From: PUPG01 sp964463915
GTDB lineage: Bacteria; Bacteroidota; Bacteroidia; Bacteroidales; UBA7960
Length of the DNA: 32,262 bases
Assembly (NCBI GenBank): GCA_964463915.1
Contig: CAYXEH010000028.1
Coordinates: forward strand, 1-32,262
Reading direction: 5' to 3'
A model generated the notes under the pieces. That model was not told where the DNA came from. It saw nothing but the letters and a program-made list of their open reading frames with translations, and made no database searches. Numbering within the stretch: the stretch's first letter is position 1; each line of letters begins with the position of its first letter. Made by a program: the position numbers and the translations under genes. Of this stretch, positions 24,733 to 32,262 are shown piece after piece.

Positions 24733-25476
24733 TTGAAAATTAAACACGTTTTAGTATCTCAGCCACCTCCGGAAAATGATAAGTCGCCTTATACGGATCT
24801 TATCGAGCAGTACAATCTGAATGTGTGTTTCCGGAAATTTATCAAAGTTGAAAGTATCGGAGCCAAAGAGTTCAGGCGGCAGCGCATACAGATTCCTGAT
24901 CACACGGCTTTAATCATTACCTCAAAAAATGCCATTGATCAGTTCTTCAGCCTCTGTGAGGAGTTGCGTGTGGAGGTTTCAGACCAGATGAAGTATTTCT
25001 GTACATCAGAGGCCATTGCACTGTATCTTCAGAAATATGTGCAATTCAGAAAGCGCAAAATATTTTATGGCAACGGTCAGTTCAGTGATCTTCTGGGGCT
25101 GATCAAAAAACATAAGGATGAGAAATATCTTTTTCTCTGTGCGGAAAACCACAAGAAAGATTATCCCCAACTGCTGAAGCAAAGTAAGATACAATTCACC
25201 ATCGCACCAATCTACCGTTCTGTGCCGGAGGATCTCTCCGATATCAATATTGAGAAATTTGACATGTTGGTTTTTTTCAGTCCTTTCGGGATCAAATCAC
25301 TGATGGAGAACTTTCCCGACTACAAGCAGAACAATACTGTAATTGCAGCCTTTGGGAAGGCCACTGTGAAAGCAGCGGAGAAGGAAAAATTCAATGTGCA
25401 GATCAAGGCGCCCACTGAAACAGCCCCTTCCATGATTATGGCCATCCAGGAATACCTGGAGGCGAATAAGAAATAA
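24733..25476 (+). CDS. hemD: Uroporphyrinogen-III synthase
   Basis: 247 residues. The two-lobed HemD family closes and inverts the linear tetrapyrrole hydroxymethylbilane to uroporphyrinogen III on the way to haem, sirohaem and cobalamin. Sequence conservation is low in the family; here the L-V-S-Q-P-P-P near the start, I-I-T-S-K-N-A-I-D (near 62-70), Y-R-S-V-P, and F-F-S-P-F-G-I-K-S-L (near 182-191) fit well. The start codon is TTG at 24733, preceded by GGAG with a 7-nt spacing; no ATG lies near the conserved start. The gene order DUF4271-hemD-rnpA-yidD supports the call. The enzyme is relevant to the B12 sensor in this window only in a general way. Confidence 0.88.
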   Translation: MKIKHVLVSQPPPENDKSPYTDLIEQYNLNVCFRKFIKVESIGAKEFRRQRIQIPDHTALIITSKNAIDQFFSLCEELRVEVSDQMKYFCTSEAIALYLQKYVQFRKRKIFYGNGQFSDLLGLIKKHKDEKYLFLCAENHKKDYPQLLKQSKIQFTIAPIYRSVPEDLSDINIEKFDMLVFFSPFGIKSLMENFPDYKQNNTVIAAFGKATVKAAEKEKFNVQIKAPTETAPSMIMAIQEYLEANKK

Positions 25477-25516
25477 CAAGCAGGTTCTGGTGACCACCAC
25501 CTGTTCCCGCAGATGA

Positions 25517-25993
25517 ATGTGTGGCATGTATACCTTTCGGAAGAATGAGCGGCTTAGCAATTATGGACTGAAATCATTGCTTTTTGACAAAGGAGACAGT
25601 TTCTTTCATTATCCTTTCCGGGTAATCTTTCTTTTTGCGAAAAGGCAGGAGGCTGGCACGTTGCTGCCCCCGAAGCAGCATGTCAGTATGAGCGAAACAT
25701 TTCAGTTCCCGGCAAAATGCCTGATAGCCGTTTCCGGGAAACGGGTTAAAAAAGCCAATAAAAGAAACCGTATAAAACGTCTGACGAAAGAAGCGTATCG
25801 TAAAAACAAAAATCCCTTCTACTCGTTGTTAGAGGAAAAGGATATGATGTGTCTGCTTGGATTGATCTATATTGCGAAGCATCCGATTTCGTATGAAGAA
25901 GTAGAAAAATCAGTGGCATCAATTATGGTGACGCTTCAGGAAAAGGTCAGCGAGCAGTCAGGCAGTGTTCATTTACCCCGTTTAAAGGATTGA
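25517..25993 (+). CDS. rnpA: Ribonuclease P protein component
   Basis: Basic protein of 158 residues, somewhat longer than the usual 110-130, partly through an insertion after the first strand and a polar C-terminal tail. It shows the opening F-R-K-N-E-R-L (7-13) and the RNR signature K-A-N-K-R-N-R-I-K-R-L (79-89). It binds the RNase P RNA and helps mature tRNA 5' ends. The stop is 6 bp before yidD, a classic pairing. The start at 25517 (M-C-G-M-Y-T-F) could also be the next ATG at 25526. Confidence 0.95.
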   Translation: MCGMYTFRKNERLSNYGLKSLLFDKGDSFFHYPFRVIFLFAKRQEAGTLLPPKQHVSMSETFQFPAKCLIAVSGKRVKKANKRNRIKRLTKEAYRKNKNPFYSLLEEKDMMCLLGLIYIAKHPISYEEVEKSVASIMVTLQEKVSEQSGSVHLPRLKD

Positions 25994-25999
25994 GTATTG

Positions 26000-26239
26000 A
26001 TGTATCTGATCAGAATCATAAAAAAATTACTGACCTGGTTGTTTATCGGGTTGATCAGGTTTTACCAGGGAGCCTTATCTCCCTATTTACCGCCTTCCTG
26101 CAGGTATACGCCCACCTGTTCGGAGTACGGGCTTGAAGCCGTCCGTAAACACGGCCCTTTCAGGGGCGGATGGCTGACCATCAGAAGACTTTCATCCTGT
26201 CATCCCTGGGGTGGCAGCGGATATGATCCTGTACCTTAG
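26000..26239 (+). CDS. yidD: Membrane protein insertion efficiency factor YidD
   Basis: 79 residues from ATG 26000; a TTG just before is in frame but unlikely. The start has an amphipathic/hydrophobic helix (I-R-I-I-K-K-L-L-T-W-L-F), then F-Y-Q-G-A-L-S-P, C-R-Y-T-P-T-C-S-E-Y with conserved Cys, H-G-P-F-R-G-G-W, and C-H-P-W-G-G-S-G-Y-D-P-V-P. It helps YidC insert membrane proteins. Placed directly after rnpA as in many bacteria. Confidence 0.96.
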   Translation: MYLIRIIKKLLTWLFIGLIRFYQGALSPYLPPSCRYTPTCSEYGLEAVRKHGPFRGGWLTIRRLSSCHPWGGSGYDPVP

Positions 26240-26256
26240 AATTTAAATATTTTGCC

Positions 26257-27933
26257 ATGAATAATAAACTGCGGAAAATTAACGGAAAACTGAGGGTTTT
26301 CCTGGTAATCATTCTGGTTGCTTCTTCGTCTGTATTCCTTACGGGATATGCAAGCAGGAATTTTGAAATTGCCAGGAACCTGGATATCTTCTCCAGCCTT
26401 TTCAGGGAACTGGTGGTGAATTATGTGGATGATATCAATGTGTCTGATGTAATGCGTTCCGGCATCGATGGGATGCTTTCAGAGTTGGACCCTTACACCA
26501 CCTTTATTTCAGAATCTGAAATTGAGGATGTGCGTTTCATGACCACGGGGCAATATGGAGGTATCGGAGCGCTTATCCAACCGCGGGGCGACCGGGTGAT
26601 GGTCGCGGAACCATACGAAGGAAATCCTGCCCACCAGGCGGGCCTGCTCCCGGGAGACATCATCCTTGAGATCAACGGTCGTTCGGTAGCCGGGCTGGAT
26701 GAGAGTGAAGTTCGCAATTTGCTTACGGGGCAGCCCGGAACCACCATTGATGTCCTGATTGAAAGAGAGGGTGAGCCTGAGCCGGTGCTTAAAAGCATTG
26801 AGCGGGAAGTGGTGCAGGTAGATAATATCCCGTATTACGGGATGCTGGATGAATCAACAGCCTATATCAAGCTGACCGGGTTTACCCGGAATGCCGGCCG
26901 GGAAGTGAGGGATGCCTTCATTGACCTTCGTGACAACCACGAGGTAGATTACATAGTCCTGGACCTCCGGGGTAACGGGGGCGGTCTGCTGAATGAAGCG
27001 GTCAACGTGGCCAATTTGTTTATCGATAAAGGGGAGCTGATCGTTCGGACCGAAGGACGTCTGGAAGATCGCAGGTCAGCGCATCGTACACTGAATGACC
27101 CTCTTGATACGGAGATCCCGCTTGCCGTGCTGATTGATAGAAGATCTGCATCGGCCTCGGAGATTGTAGCCGGAGCCATACAGGATTATGACAGGGGGGT
27201 GATCATTGGTGACCGTAGTTTCGGAAAGGGTCTTGTACAGAATGTGGTCCCGCTGAGTTATAATACGCAGCTGAAAGTTACTGTGGCCGAATACCTGATC
27301 CCAAGCGGAAGAAGCATTCAGGCCATTAATTATGCCCAACGCCGTGAGGATGGCAGTGTGGCTGAGATCCCCGACTCCCTTAAAGAAGCGCATAAAACCG
27401 AAGGAGGCAGGGTGGTTTATGACGGAGGAGGCATCAAGCCGGACGTGCCCGTGGAAAGGCCGCAAATGGGGCAGGTGACAATGGCACTCATCCGCCAGTA
27501 CATGATCTTTGATTTTGCCACCCGGTACCACCGGGAACATGACGAACTGACCCCGCCTGCAGAATTTGATATCTCCGACCGTTTATATGAGGACTTTCAG
27601 CGGTTTGTTTCCGGCAGGGATTTTGACTACAAAACCGACAGTGAAAGGTTGTTAGAGCAACTAGAACGGACGGCTTCCGAAGAAAAGTATTACAATGCCA
27701 TTGAGGATCGCTTTGCGGAGGTTAAACAGAATATCAGGGAAGAGAAATCGAAAGATTTTTCCACTTTCCGCGATGAGATCACCCAGCTGTTAAAGGAGGA
27801 GATCGTTTCGCGCTTTTATTACCAGGAGGGAAGGGTGATTGTTTCCCTTGATGCCGATCCGGATGTGGAAGAGGCCCTGGAAGTGCTGGCCAATGAGCCG
27901 GTTTATTCAGATATCCTGGCAGGCAGAGAATAA
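26257..27933 (+). CDS. S41-family C-terminal processing protease (CtpA-like)
   Basis: 558 residues. A membrane anchor or signal sequence (about 12-31) leads to a periplasmic protease. Residues about 50-90 are the helical pre-domain, about 95-180 a PDZ domain (G-G-I-G-A near 101-105, G-D-I-I-L-E-I-N-G), then the protease core with L-D-L-R-G-N-G-G-G and the Ser-Lys dyad: Ser299 in S-A-S-A-S-E-I and Lys324 in S-F-G-K-G, 25 residues apart as in Prc. A helical C-terminal region (about 440-558) follows. It lies 17 bp after yidD and 2 bp before the O-antigen-ligase-like gene. Likely processes or degrades envelope proteins. Confidence 0.95.
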   Translation: MNNKLRKINGKLRVFLVIILVASSSVFLTGYASRNFEIARNLDIFSSLFRELVVNYVDDINVSDVMRSGIDGMLSELDPYTTFISESEIEDVRFMTTGQYGGIGALIQPRGDRVMVAEPYEGNPAHQAGLLPGDIILEINGRSVAGLDESEVRNLLTGQPGTTIDVLIEREGEPEPVLKSIEREVVQVDNIPYYGMLDESTAYIKLTGFTRNAGREVRDAFIDLRDNHEVDYIVLDLRGNGGGLLNEAVNVANLFIDKGELIVRTEGRLEDRRSAHRTLNDPLDTEIPLAVLIDRRSASASEIVAGAIQDYDRGVIIGDRSFGKGLVQNVVPLSYNTQLKVTVAEYLIPSGRSIQAINYAQRREDGSVAEIPDSLKEAHKTEGGRVVYDGGGIKPDVPVERPQMGQVTMALIRQYMIFDFATRYHREHDELTPPAEFDISDRLYEDFQRFVSGRDFDYKTDSERLLEQLERTASEEKYYNAIEDRFAEVKQNIREEKSKDFSTFRDEITQLLKEEIVSRFYYQEGRVIVSLDADPDVEEALEVLANEPVYSDILAGRE

Positions 27934-27935
27934 GT

Positions 27936-29543
27936 ATGGTGGGAGATCCGGGGCATTATACTGGCAGAAAGGCGGTTCACCGGTGGATTTATATCATCGG
28001 CCTGGGCCTGCTGGCGGTCGCTTTGCCCTCTTCGGTCTTTCTGATGAGCCTTTCCCAGATCATACTTTTTGTCAACTGGTTGGCTGAGGGCCGGTTCAGG
28101 GAGAAATTTCATCGTTTTTTTTCGCATCGTCCCGCATTGGTCTTTGTATCCATCTACCTGGTCCATGTTGTGTTTTTGTTCCATTCCTCCAATTTCGATT
28201 ACGGATTGGGTACCCTTGAATCAAGATTGCCTGTACTTTTATTTCCTCTTTTGGTGGTTAGTTCTGCGCCACTTTCCCCAAAAGTATGGCGTTGGATCAT
28301 GCTTGCATTTTCCTCCGCAGTAACTGTGGTGTCGTTGTGTAGTTTATACATCTTCTTTACCGGTGATTATGCCGGTTACCGGGAGCTCTCTCCCTTTATT
28401 TCCCACATCAGGCTCAGCCTGATGGTGGCTCTGTCGGTTTTTTTACTAATTTACCTGGGGTATCATTACTTTTCCAATCAGCGACAGTTGAGAATAATCT
28501 GCCTGGCCCTGGCAGCGTGGCATGTTGTTTACCTGGTGATGTTGCAATCATTGACGGGTATTGTGGTTTTTTCAGCGGTACTGCTTGTGATTGGCGTGCA
28601 ACATCTAATCCGCGGAAGTATTTCGCGCAGGGTGGCGGTTCTTTCTTTCATGGCAGCAGTCTTTGCCGGGATGGCAATATTGACGACCTCTCTATGGCAG
28701 GGAATTCAGCATAAGGAAGAAATGGATTTGTCATCACTGGATACCCATTCGGCCGCAGGTACTCCTTATCTGCATGACAGGCAGGCACCATACAGGGAAA
28801 ACGGCCACCTGGTGTATATATACATCGCGGAAGAGGAGCTCAGGGAAGCGTGGAACAGTCGCAGTGATCTTGACTTTGACGGTAATACCGACCGGGGAGA
28901 CCCATTGAAACACGTTTTATACCGTTATATGGCCTCCCGGGGGCTCAGGAAGGATTCGGCAGGGCTGGCGAAGCTCGGTGCGGAGGAAATTGAAGCCGTT
29001 GAAGGTGGGGTGGCCAATGTCCGTTACAATGACTGGCCATGGGTGGTGACCCGCATGCATCAGTCTTTGTGGGAGCTGGAACAATTCAGGCTCTCCGGGG
29101 ACCCCACGGGGCACACCCTTGCCATGCGCCTGGAGTTCTGGGAAGCGGCCCTGCTGGCAATTAAGGAGAAACCCATTTTTGGTTGGGGTACAGGCGATAT
29201 TCGGGAGGCATCAGCTTTCGGACTTGACCAAAGCGGTTCTGCCCTGGAATTTGAGCGCTGGATGAAACCCCATAACCAGTACCTTTCTTTTACGGTGCTT
29301 TTTGGGATACCTGCTGCCCTGTGGATTTTGTTTGCCATGATCTGGCCTGCCCTCAGAATGCAAGGCTTTCGCTTTCTGCCTTTCACAGCATTTTTTGTCA
29401 TTTTGATGGTCTCGATGATCAATGAAGATACCATTGATACCCAGGCGGGATTGTCGTTCTTTGTGTTTTTTTACACGATGTTGCTGTTTGGAAGAAGGGA
29501 GAAGATAGAACTTGGAGGGGAGAGGATAGAAGGTAGAGGGTAG
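27936..29543 (+). CDS. O-antigen ligase/polymerase-like (Wzy_C family) membrane protein
   Basis: 535 residues with roughly ten membrane helices in two groups (about 17-250 and 450-520) and a large central periplasmic loop (about 255-400). The loop is followed by the family-type segment R-L-E-F-W-E-A-A (398-405), K-P-I-F-G-W-G-T-G-D (412-421) and K-P-H-N-Q-Y-L (444-450), as in WaaL/Wzy proteins. Such proteins join or polymerise lipid-linked glycans at the periplasmic face. The start is only 2 bp after the S41 stop. The last 15 codons are formed by the purine-rich repeat tract that continues downstream, so the C-terminus may be recent. Substrate unknown. Confidence 0.85.
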   Translation: MVGDPGHYTGRKAVHRWIYIIGLGLLAVALPSSVFLMSLSQIILFVNWLAEGRFREKFHRFFSHRPALVFVSIYLVHVVFLFHSSNFDYGLGTLESRLPVLLFPLLVVSSAPLSPKVWRWIMLAFSSAVTVVSLCSLYIFFTGDYAGYRELSPFISHIRLSLMVALSVFLLIYLGYHYFSNQRQLRIICLALAAWHVVYLVMLQSLTGIVVFSAVLLVIGVQHLIRGSISRRVAVLSFMAAVFAGMAILTTSLWQGIQHKEEMDLSSLDTHSAAGTPYLHDRQAPYRENGHLVYIYIAEEELREAWNSRSDLDFDGNTDRGDPLKHVLYRYMASRGLRKDSAGLAKLGAEEIEAVEGGVANVRYNDWPWVVTRMHQSLWELEQFRLSGDPTGHTLAMRLEFWEAALLAIKEKPIFGWGTGDIREASAFGLDQSGSALEFERWMKPHNQYLSFTVLFGIPAALWILFAMIWPALRMQGFRFLPFTAFFVILMVSMINEDTIDTQAGLSFFVFFYTMLLFGRREKIELGGERIEGRG

Positions 29544-29577
29544 AGGGAAGAAGGTGGAAGTTAGAGTGGAGAGGTTA
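29491..29577. repeat. Purine-rich degenerate simple-sequence tract
   Basis: About 87 bp almost free of pyrimidines on the plus strand apart from isolated T and one C, with repeated variants of AGAGGRTAGAAGG and TAGAGGG. The first 53 bp encode the C-terminus of the ligase-like protein. It runs directly into the hairpin repeat cluster. Confidence 0.7.
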
Positions 29578-29832
29578 GATCCCGAAGGGATCACATGTTA
29601 CTAACACAGGAACATGTACTTACCCTTCGACCCCTTCGGGGTCGCACGTTACTGACGTAGGAAGAGCACCACCCTCACCGATCCCGAAGGGATCACATGC
29701 TACTGACAGGGTGCGAAGCACCCGGAGGAGGGGCTGGAGGCCCGGGTAGATCCCGAAGGGATCACATGTTACTAACACAGGAACATGTACTTACCCTTTG
29801 ACCCCTTCGGGTCGCACGTTACTGACGTAGGA
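29578..29832. repeat. Cluster of REP-like hairpin repeats (two full copies, one partial)
   Basis: Two nearly identical units of about 85 bp (29578-29662 and 29749-29832) differ by one substitution and one deleted G. Between them is a partial copy (29680-29710). Each full unit is itself two degenerate halves with the core GGRTCRCAYGTTACTRACR, so the core occurs five times (starting near 29587, 29639, 29689, 29758, 29809). Hairpins include GATCCC-GAA-GGGATC (29578-29592), CGACCCC-TTC-GGGGTCG (29628-29644), ACATGTT/AACATGT (29593-29617) and GGGTGC-GAA-GCACCC (29709-29723). The remaining gap to 29992 has no gene that I can see and should hold the promoter of the metallopeptidase gene. Confidence 0.8.
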
Positions 29833-29992
29833 GGGGCACCGGGAGAGAGGCAACTGGCGGGTGACGTCGGCTGCGGCAAACCAACAACCAACAACCGCGG
29901 TGGCCATTTCCCATGCCATCGGCAGCTTCCTCTGCACTCCGCCTATATGAACTAAAAACTAAAAAAGGCCTGGATCTATAAAAAATTTAACC

Positions 29993-31600
29993 ATGATGGA
30001 TGAAAAACTGAAGCAATTCATTAAAGATTACCGGTCAAAAGTGGCTGACCTGGAAAAGAAGAAACATGTGGCCTATTTTGATGCAGCGGTTACAGGTGAG
30101 CAGAAGTATTATCAGTTGTATGAACAGCTGGAGGTGGTGCATACCCGTTTGCTGAGTGACCGGGAGAGTCTTGAATTCCTGGCATCTGCAAGGGAAAATA
30201 CTGAGGATTCGCTGTTGAAGCGGCAGGCTGATCTGTTGTATAATATTTATCAGGCACACCAGGTTCCTGCGGAGTTGCAGGAGGAGATCATTCACCTGGA
30301 AACCAAAATTGCCAATCAGTTTTCGGTTTTCCGTGCAGAGGTTGGCGGGAAAAAGCTGACCGACAACGAGGTGGAGGAGTTGCTTGAAACCACCACCGAC
30401 AGTAAAAAGGCGCAGGAAGCCTGGGAAGCTTCCAAGGAAGTCGGGTCGTTGGTGGAAGAAGACGTAAAGCGTCTTGTGAAATTGCGCAACCAGGCGGCTG
30501 AAAAACTCGGTTACGCCAATTATCACCAGATGAGTCTTGTGCTCAGTGAACAGTCTCCGGAGGAGGTGAATGCCTTGTTCGACCACCTGGATGCATTGAC
30601 AAGAGACGGGTTCTCAGGCGTGAAAGACAGCATTGATCAGCACCTTGCTCACAAATTTGGGATTTCTGTCAGTAACCTGCGTCCGTGGCATTACCAGGAC
30701 AGGTTTTTCCAGGAAGCCCCTAGCTTAACGGCAGTGGATATGGATACCCATTATGCTGATCAGGATATCGTAAAACTAACTGCGGACTATTTCAGAAATA
30801 TAGATCTGCCTATGGATGATCTGCTGGCAGGAAGTGATCTTTTTGAAAAGCCGGGCAAAAATCAGCATGCATTTTGTATCCATATTGACCGGTACGGGGA
30901 TGTGCGGGTGCTTTGCAACATTAAACCGAACCGGAAATGGATGAACACCATGCTGCACGAATACGGCCATGCGGTGTATGAGAAATTTTATACCCCGGAT
31001 CTCCCTTTTGTGCTGCGTGAGCCTGCACATATTTTCACCACGGAGGCGGTGGCCATGTTCTTCGGCAGGCTGGCTTCCAACCCCCGCTGGATGCAGGCAA
31101 TGGGGATTCTGGATGGGAAACAGGCTGATAAAATCGCCCCGCTGACCCGGCAGATCATGCAAACCGAGCAGCTGGTATTTTCGCGCTGGGCCCAGGTCAT
31201 GTACCGTTTTGAGCAAGCCTTATATGCCAATCCTGATCAGGACCTGAATAAACTGTGGTGGAGGTTGGTGGAGAAATACCAGCGACTCGCCCCGCCTGAT
31301 GACATGACCCAGGCTCACTGGGCTTCTAAGATCCATGTAGCCACGGCCCCTTGTTATTATCATAACTACCTGCTGGGAGAACTGCTTGCCAGCCAGTTCT
31401 ATGCGTATCTCGACAAGCATGAACTGAGCGAACTCCCCGACGGCCATGGATATGCAGATGAACCTGCCATCGGGCGGTTTTTCAGAGAGAAGGTGTTTGC
31501 GCCCGGGGCGCGGATGCATTGGAAGGAGATGATCCTAAAAGCGACCGGTAATGAGCTGGATCCGAAATTTTATGCGGCGCAATTTGCCGGAAAGACCTGA
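29993..31600 (+). CDS. M2/M3-type zinc metallopeptidase
   Basis: 535 residues, mostly helical, no signal peptide, hence cytoplasmic. The zinc motif is L-H-E-Y-G-H (His322, Glu323, His326), with the third ligand probably Glu351 in T-T-E-A-V-A-M-F-F-G-R-L, as in the helical gluzincins (angiotensin-converting-enzyme-like M2, thimet/oligoendopeptidase M3). It probably trims oligopeptides. Other supporting blocks are T-D-N-E-V-E-E-L-L (123-131) and P-W-H-Y-Q-D-R-F-F-Q (231-240). The start could also be the second ATG (29996). It stands alone after the repeat cluster. M2 versus M3 assignment is not settled here. Confidence 0.88.
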   Translation: MMDEKLKQFIKDYRSKVADLEKKKHVAYFDAAVTGEQKYYQLYEQLEVVHTRLLSDRESLEFLASARENTEDSLLKRQADLLYNIYQAHQVPAELQEEIIHLETKIANQFSVFRAEVGGKKLTDNEVEELLETTTDSKKAQEAWEASKEVGSLVEEDVKRLVKLRNQAAEKLGYANYHQMSLVLSEQSPEEVNALFDHLDALTRDGFSGVKDSIDQHLAHKFGISVSNLRPWHYQDRFFQEAPSLTAVDMDTHYADQDIVKLTADYFRNIDLPMDDLLAGSDLFEKPGKNQHAFCIHIDRYGDVRVLCNIKPNRKWMNTMLHEYGHAVYEKFYTPDLPFVLREPAHIFTTEAVAMFFGRLASNPRWMQAMGILDGKQADKIAPLTRQIMQTEQLVFSRWAQVMYRFEQALYANPDQDLNKLWWRLVEKYQRLAPPDDMTQAHWASKIHVATAPCYYHNYLLGELLASQFYAYLDKHELSELPDGHGYADEPAIGRFFREKVFAPGARMHWKEMILKATGNELDPKFYAAQFAGKT

Positions 31601-31666
31601 TGTGTTTCGCAGCACCCATGCAAATCAATGGTGCAATAACCCTATTTGTCAGTCAATTTTCCACCT

Positions 31667-32197
31667 ATGAAACAAAGCTTAATCTGGATACTGGCCCTGG
31701 CAGCCATGGCCCTTTCCTCAACACTACACGCACAGCGAGCGCTCCCGGATTCAATCATGTTTGAGGGCATCAATCTCGATAACACCTGTTACGATGAGAT
31801 TGTGGCCACATTTGGAGAGCCCGATGAATATCATATGTCACCTGGTGACTCTCCAATAGACGGTGACAGAGAAGAATTTACCTATCACTTTCCCGGGCCT
31901 GATGCTTTTCTAGGACGTGGACAATTATACATTGTCATTGTAGGTGGCACTATAACCGACTTTTCCGTGATGGGAAGTGAATACAAGTTGTTTACAGACA
32001 TTAACGGTGGTGTCGGACCCGGCGATCCCATCGGGTGGTTTGCTCAAAACAATTTTACACTGGGACCGCCCGAGGATACTTCGCATCCTGGAGTATATGA
32101 AAGACGCATTGTATTTCAACCGGACATAGATTATATCACATTCAGGGTTCGGGAAGCCAATGGAGTGATTGTCGCACTGAACATTGACACACTATAA
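31667..32197 (+). CDS. Small secreted protein of unknown function
   Basis: 176 residues from ATG 31667, chosen because it gives a normal signal peptide (M-K-Q-S, hydrophobic core, H-A-Q cleavage region near residue 23). The mature part begins with a segment containing Y-D-E-I-V-A-T-F-G-E-P-D-E, which resembles the helix-turn in BamE/SmpA-like small envelope proteins, then beta-rich sequence with G-Q-L-Y-I-V-I-V-G-G and F-R-V-R-E-A-N-G-V-I-V-A-L. The resemblance is weak and the function open. It follows the metallopeptidase by 66 bp and is followed by a terminator. Confidence 0.75.
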   Translation: MKQSLIWILALAAMALSSTLHAQRALPDSIMFEGINLDNTCYDEIVATFGEPDEYHMSPGDSPIDGDREEFTYHFPGPDAFLGRGQLYIVIVGGTITDFSVMGSEYKLFTDINGGVGPGDPIGWFAQNNFTLGPPEDTSHPGVYERRIVFQPDIDYITFRVREANGVIVALNIDTL

Positions 32198-32223
32198 CAG
32201 AAAACATCCCCATGGCAGCATAG

Positions 32224-32262
32224 AACACCCCGGGCCTTGTTTAACACAGCCCGGGGTTGTTT
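32224..32262 (+). terminator. Intrinsic terminator after the secreted protein
   Basis: CCCCGGGC (32228-32235) pairs with GCCCGGGG (32249-32256) over a 13-nt loop, with extra flanking A/T pairs, followed by TTGTTT at the window end. It lies about 30 nt after the stop codon. Confidence 0.75.

Noticed and set aside
29578..29832. CRISPR array
   Set aside because: The repeats are palindromic at several places, of uneven spacing, partly tandem, with similar rather than unique spacers, and no cas gene is present.
29544..29992. Structured non-coding RNA gene
   Set aside because: The hairpins repeat as near-identical units, which fits a repeat element better than one RNA; no promoter or terminator frames the region.

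Overview
The window reads as a chromosomal segment of a Bacteroidota bacterium, probably an anaerobic or fermentative member of the Bacteroidales and related lineages. The signs are Bacteroidota-type promoters (TTTG, about 19-22 nt, TAnnTTTG) in front of several genes, the DUF4271-hemD-rnpA-yidD-S41 peptidase gene order, a GIN-domain surface protein, weak or absent Shine-Dalgarno sequences in most places, and a pta-ackA acetate pathway beside a dihydroorotate-dehydrogenase-like gene. No rRNA, tRNA, CRISPR array, phage gene or transposase was seen. The species cannot be named from this sequence alone.

Layout. 1-1473: end of a double ATP-binding subunit of a peptide-type ABC importer, cut by the window edge. 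1538-4623: yebC, a GIN-head/outer-membrane-barrel protein, and a small lipoprotein. 4631-9616 (minus strand): a compact group of a CdsA-like cytidylyltransferase, a dolichol/phytol/diacylglycerol-kinase-like membrane protein and a very large cytoplasmic GH13 protein. 9898-15590 (minus): a four-gene sensory operon running from a stand-alone cobalamin-binding protein through a small helical protein of unknown family and a soluble PAS-type histidine kinase to a large soluble hybrid kinase. 15625-17961 (minus): cysS and a patatin-like phospholipase. 18080-20220: a secreted protein, a possible 29-residue membrane peptide, a radical SAM protein with a twin-arginine-like leader, and a gene remnant. 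20256-23718: DHOD-like protein convergent with pta-ackA, separated by a strong bidirectional terminator. 23827-29543 (plus): DUF4271, uroporphyrinogen-III synthase, rnpA, yidD, S41 protease and an O-antigen-ligase-like protein in a tight series. 29491-29832: a purine-rich simple-sequence tract followed by a cluster of hairpin-forming REP-like repeats. 29993-32262: a zinc metallopeptidase and a small secreted protein with its terminator.

The most interesting item is the 9898-15590 operon. Its first protein carries both the W-x9-EH motif typical of CarH/LitR-type light-sensing B12 domains and an E-x-H-xx-G cobalt-ligand motif, but has no MerR DNA-binding domain. The output appears instead to go through two histidine kinases and a receiver domain. 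The small helical protein between the B12 protein and the kinases has clustered His/Asn/aromatic residues and is a candidate partner. I propose a B12-based (possibly light-responsive) phosphorelay; this is inference from motifs and gene order.
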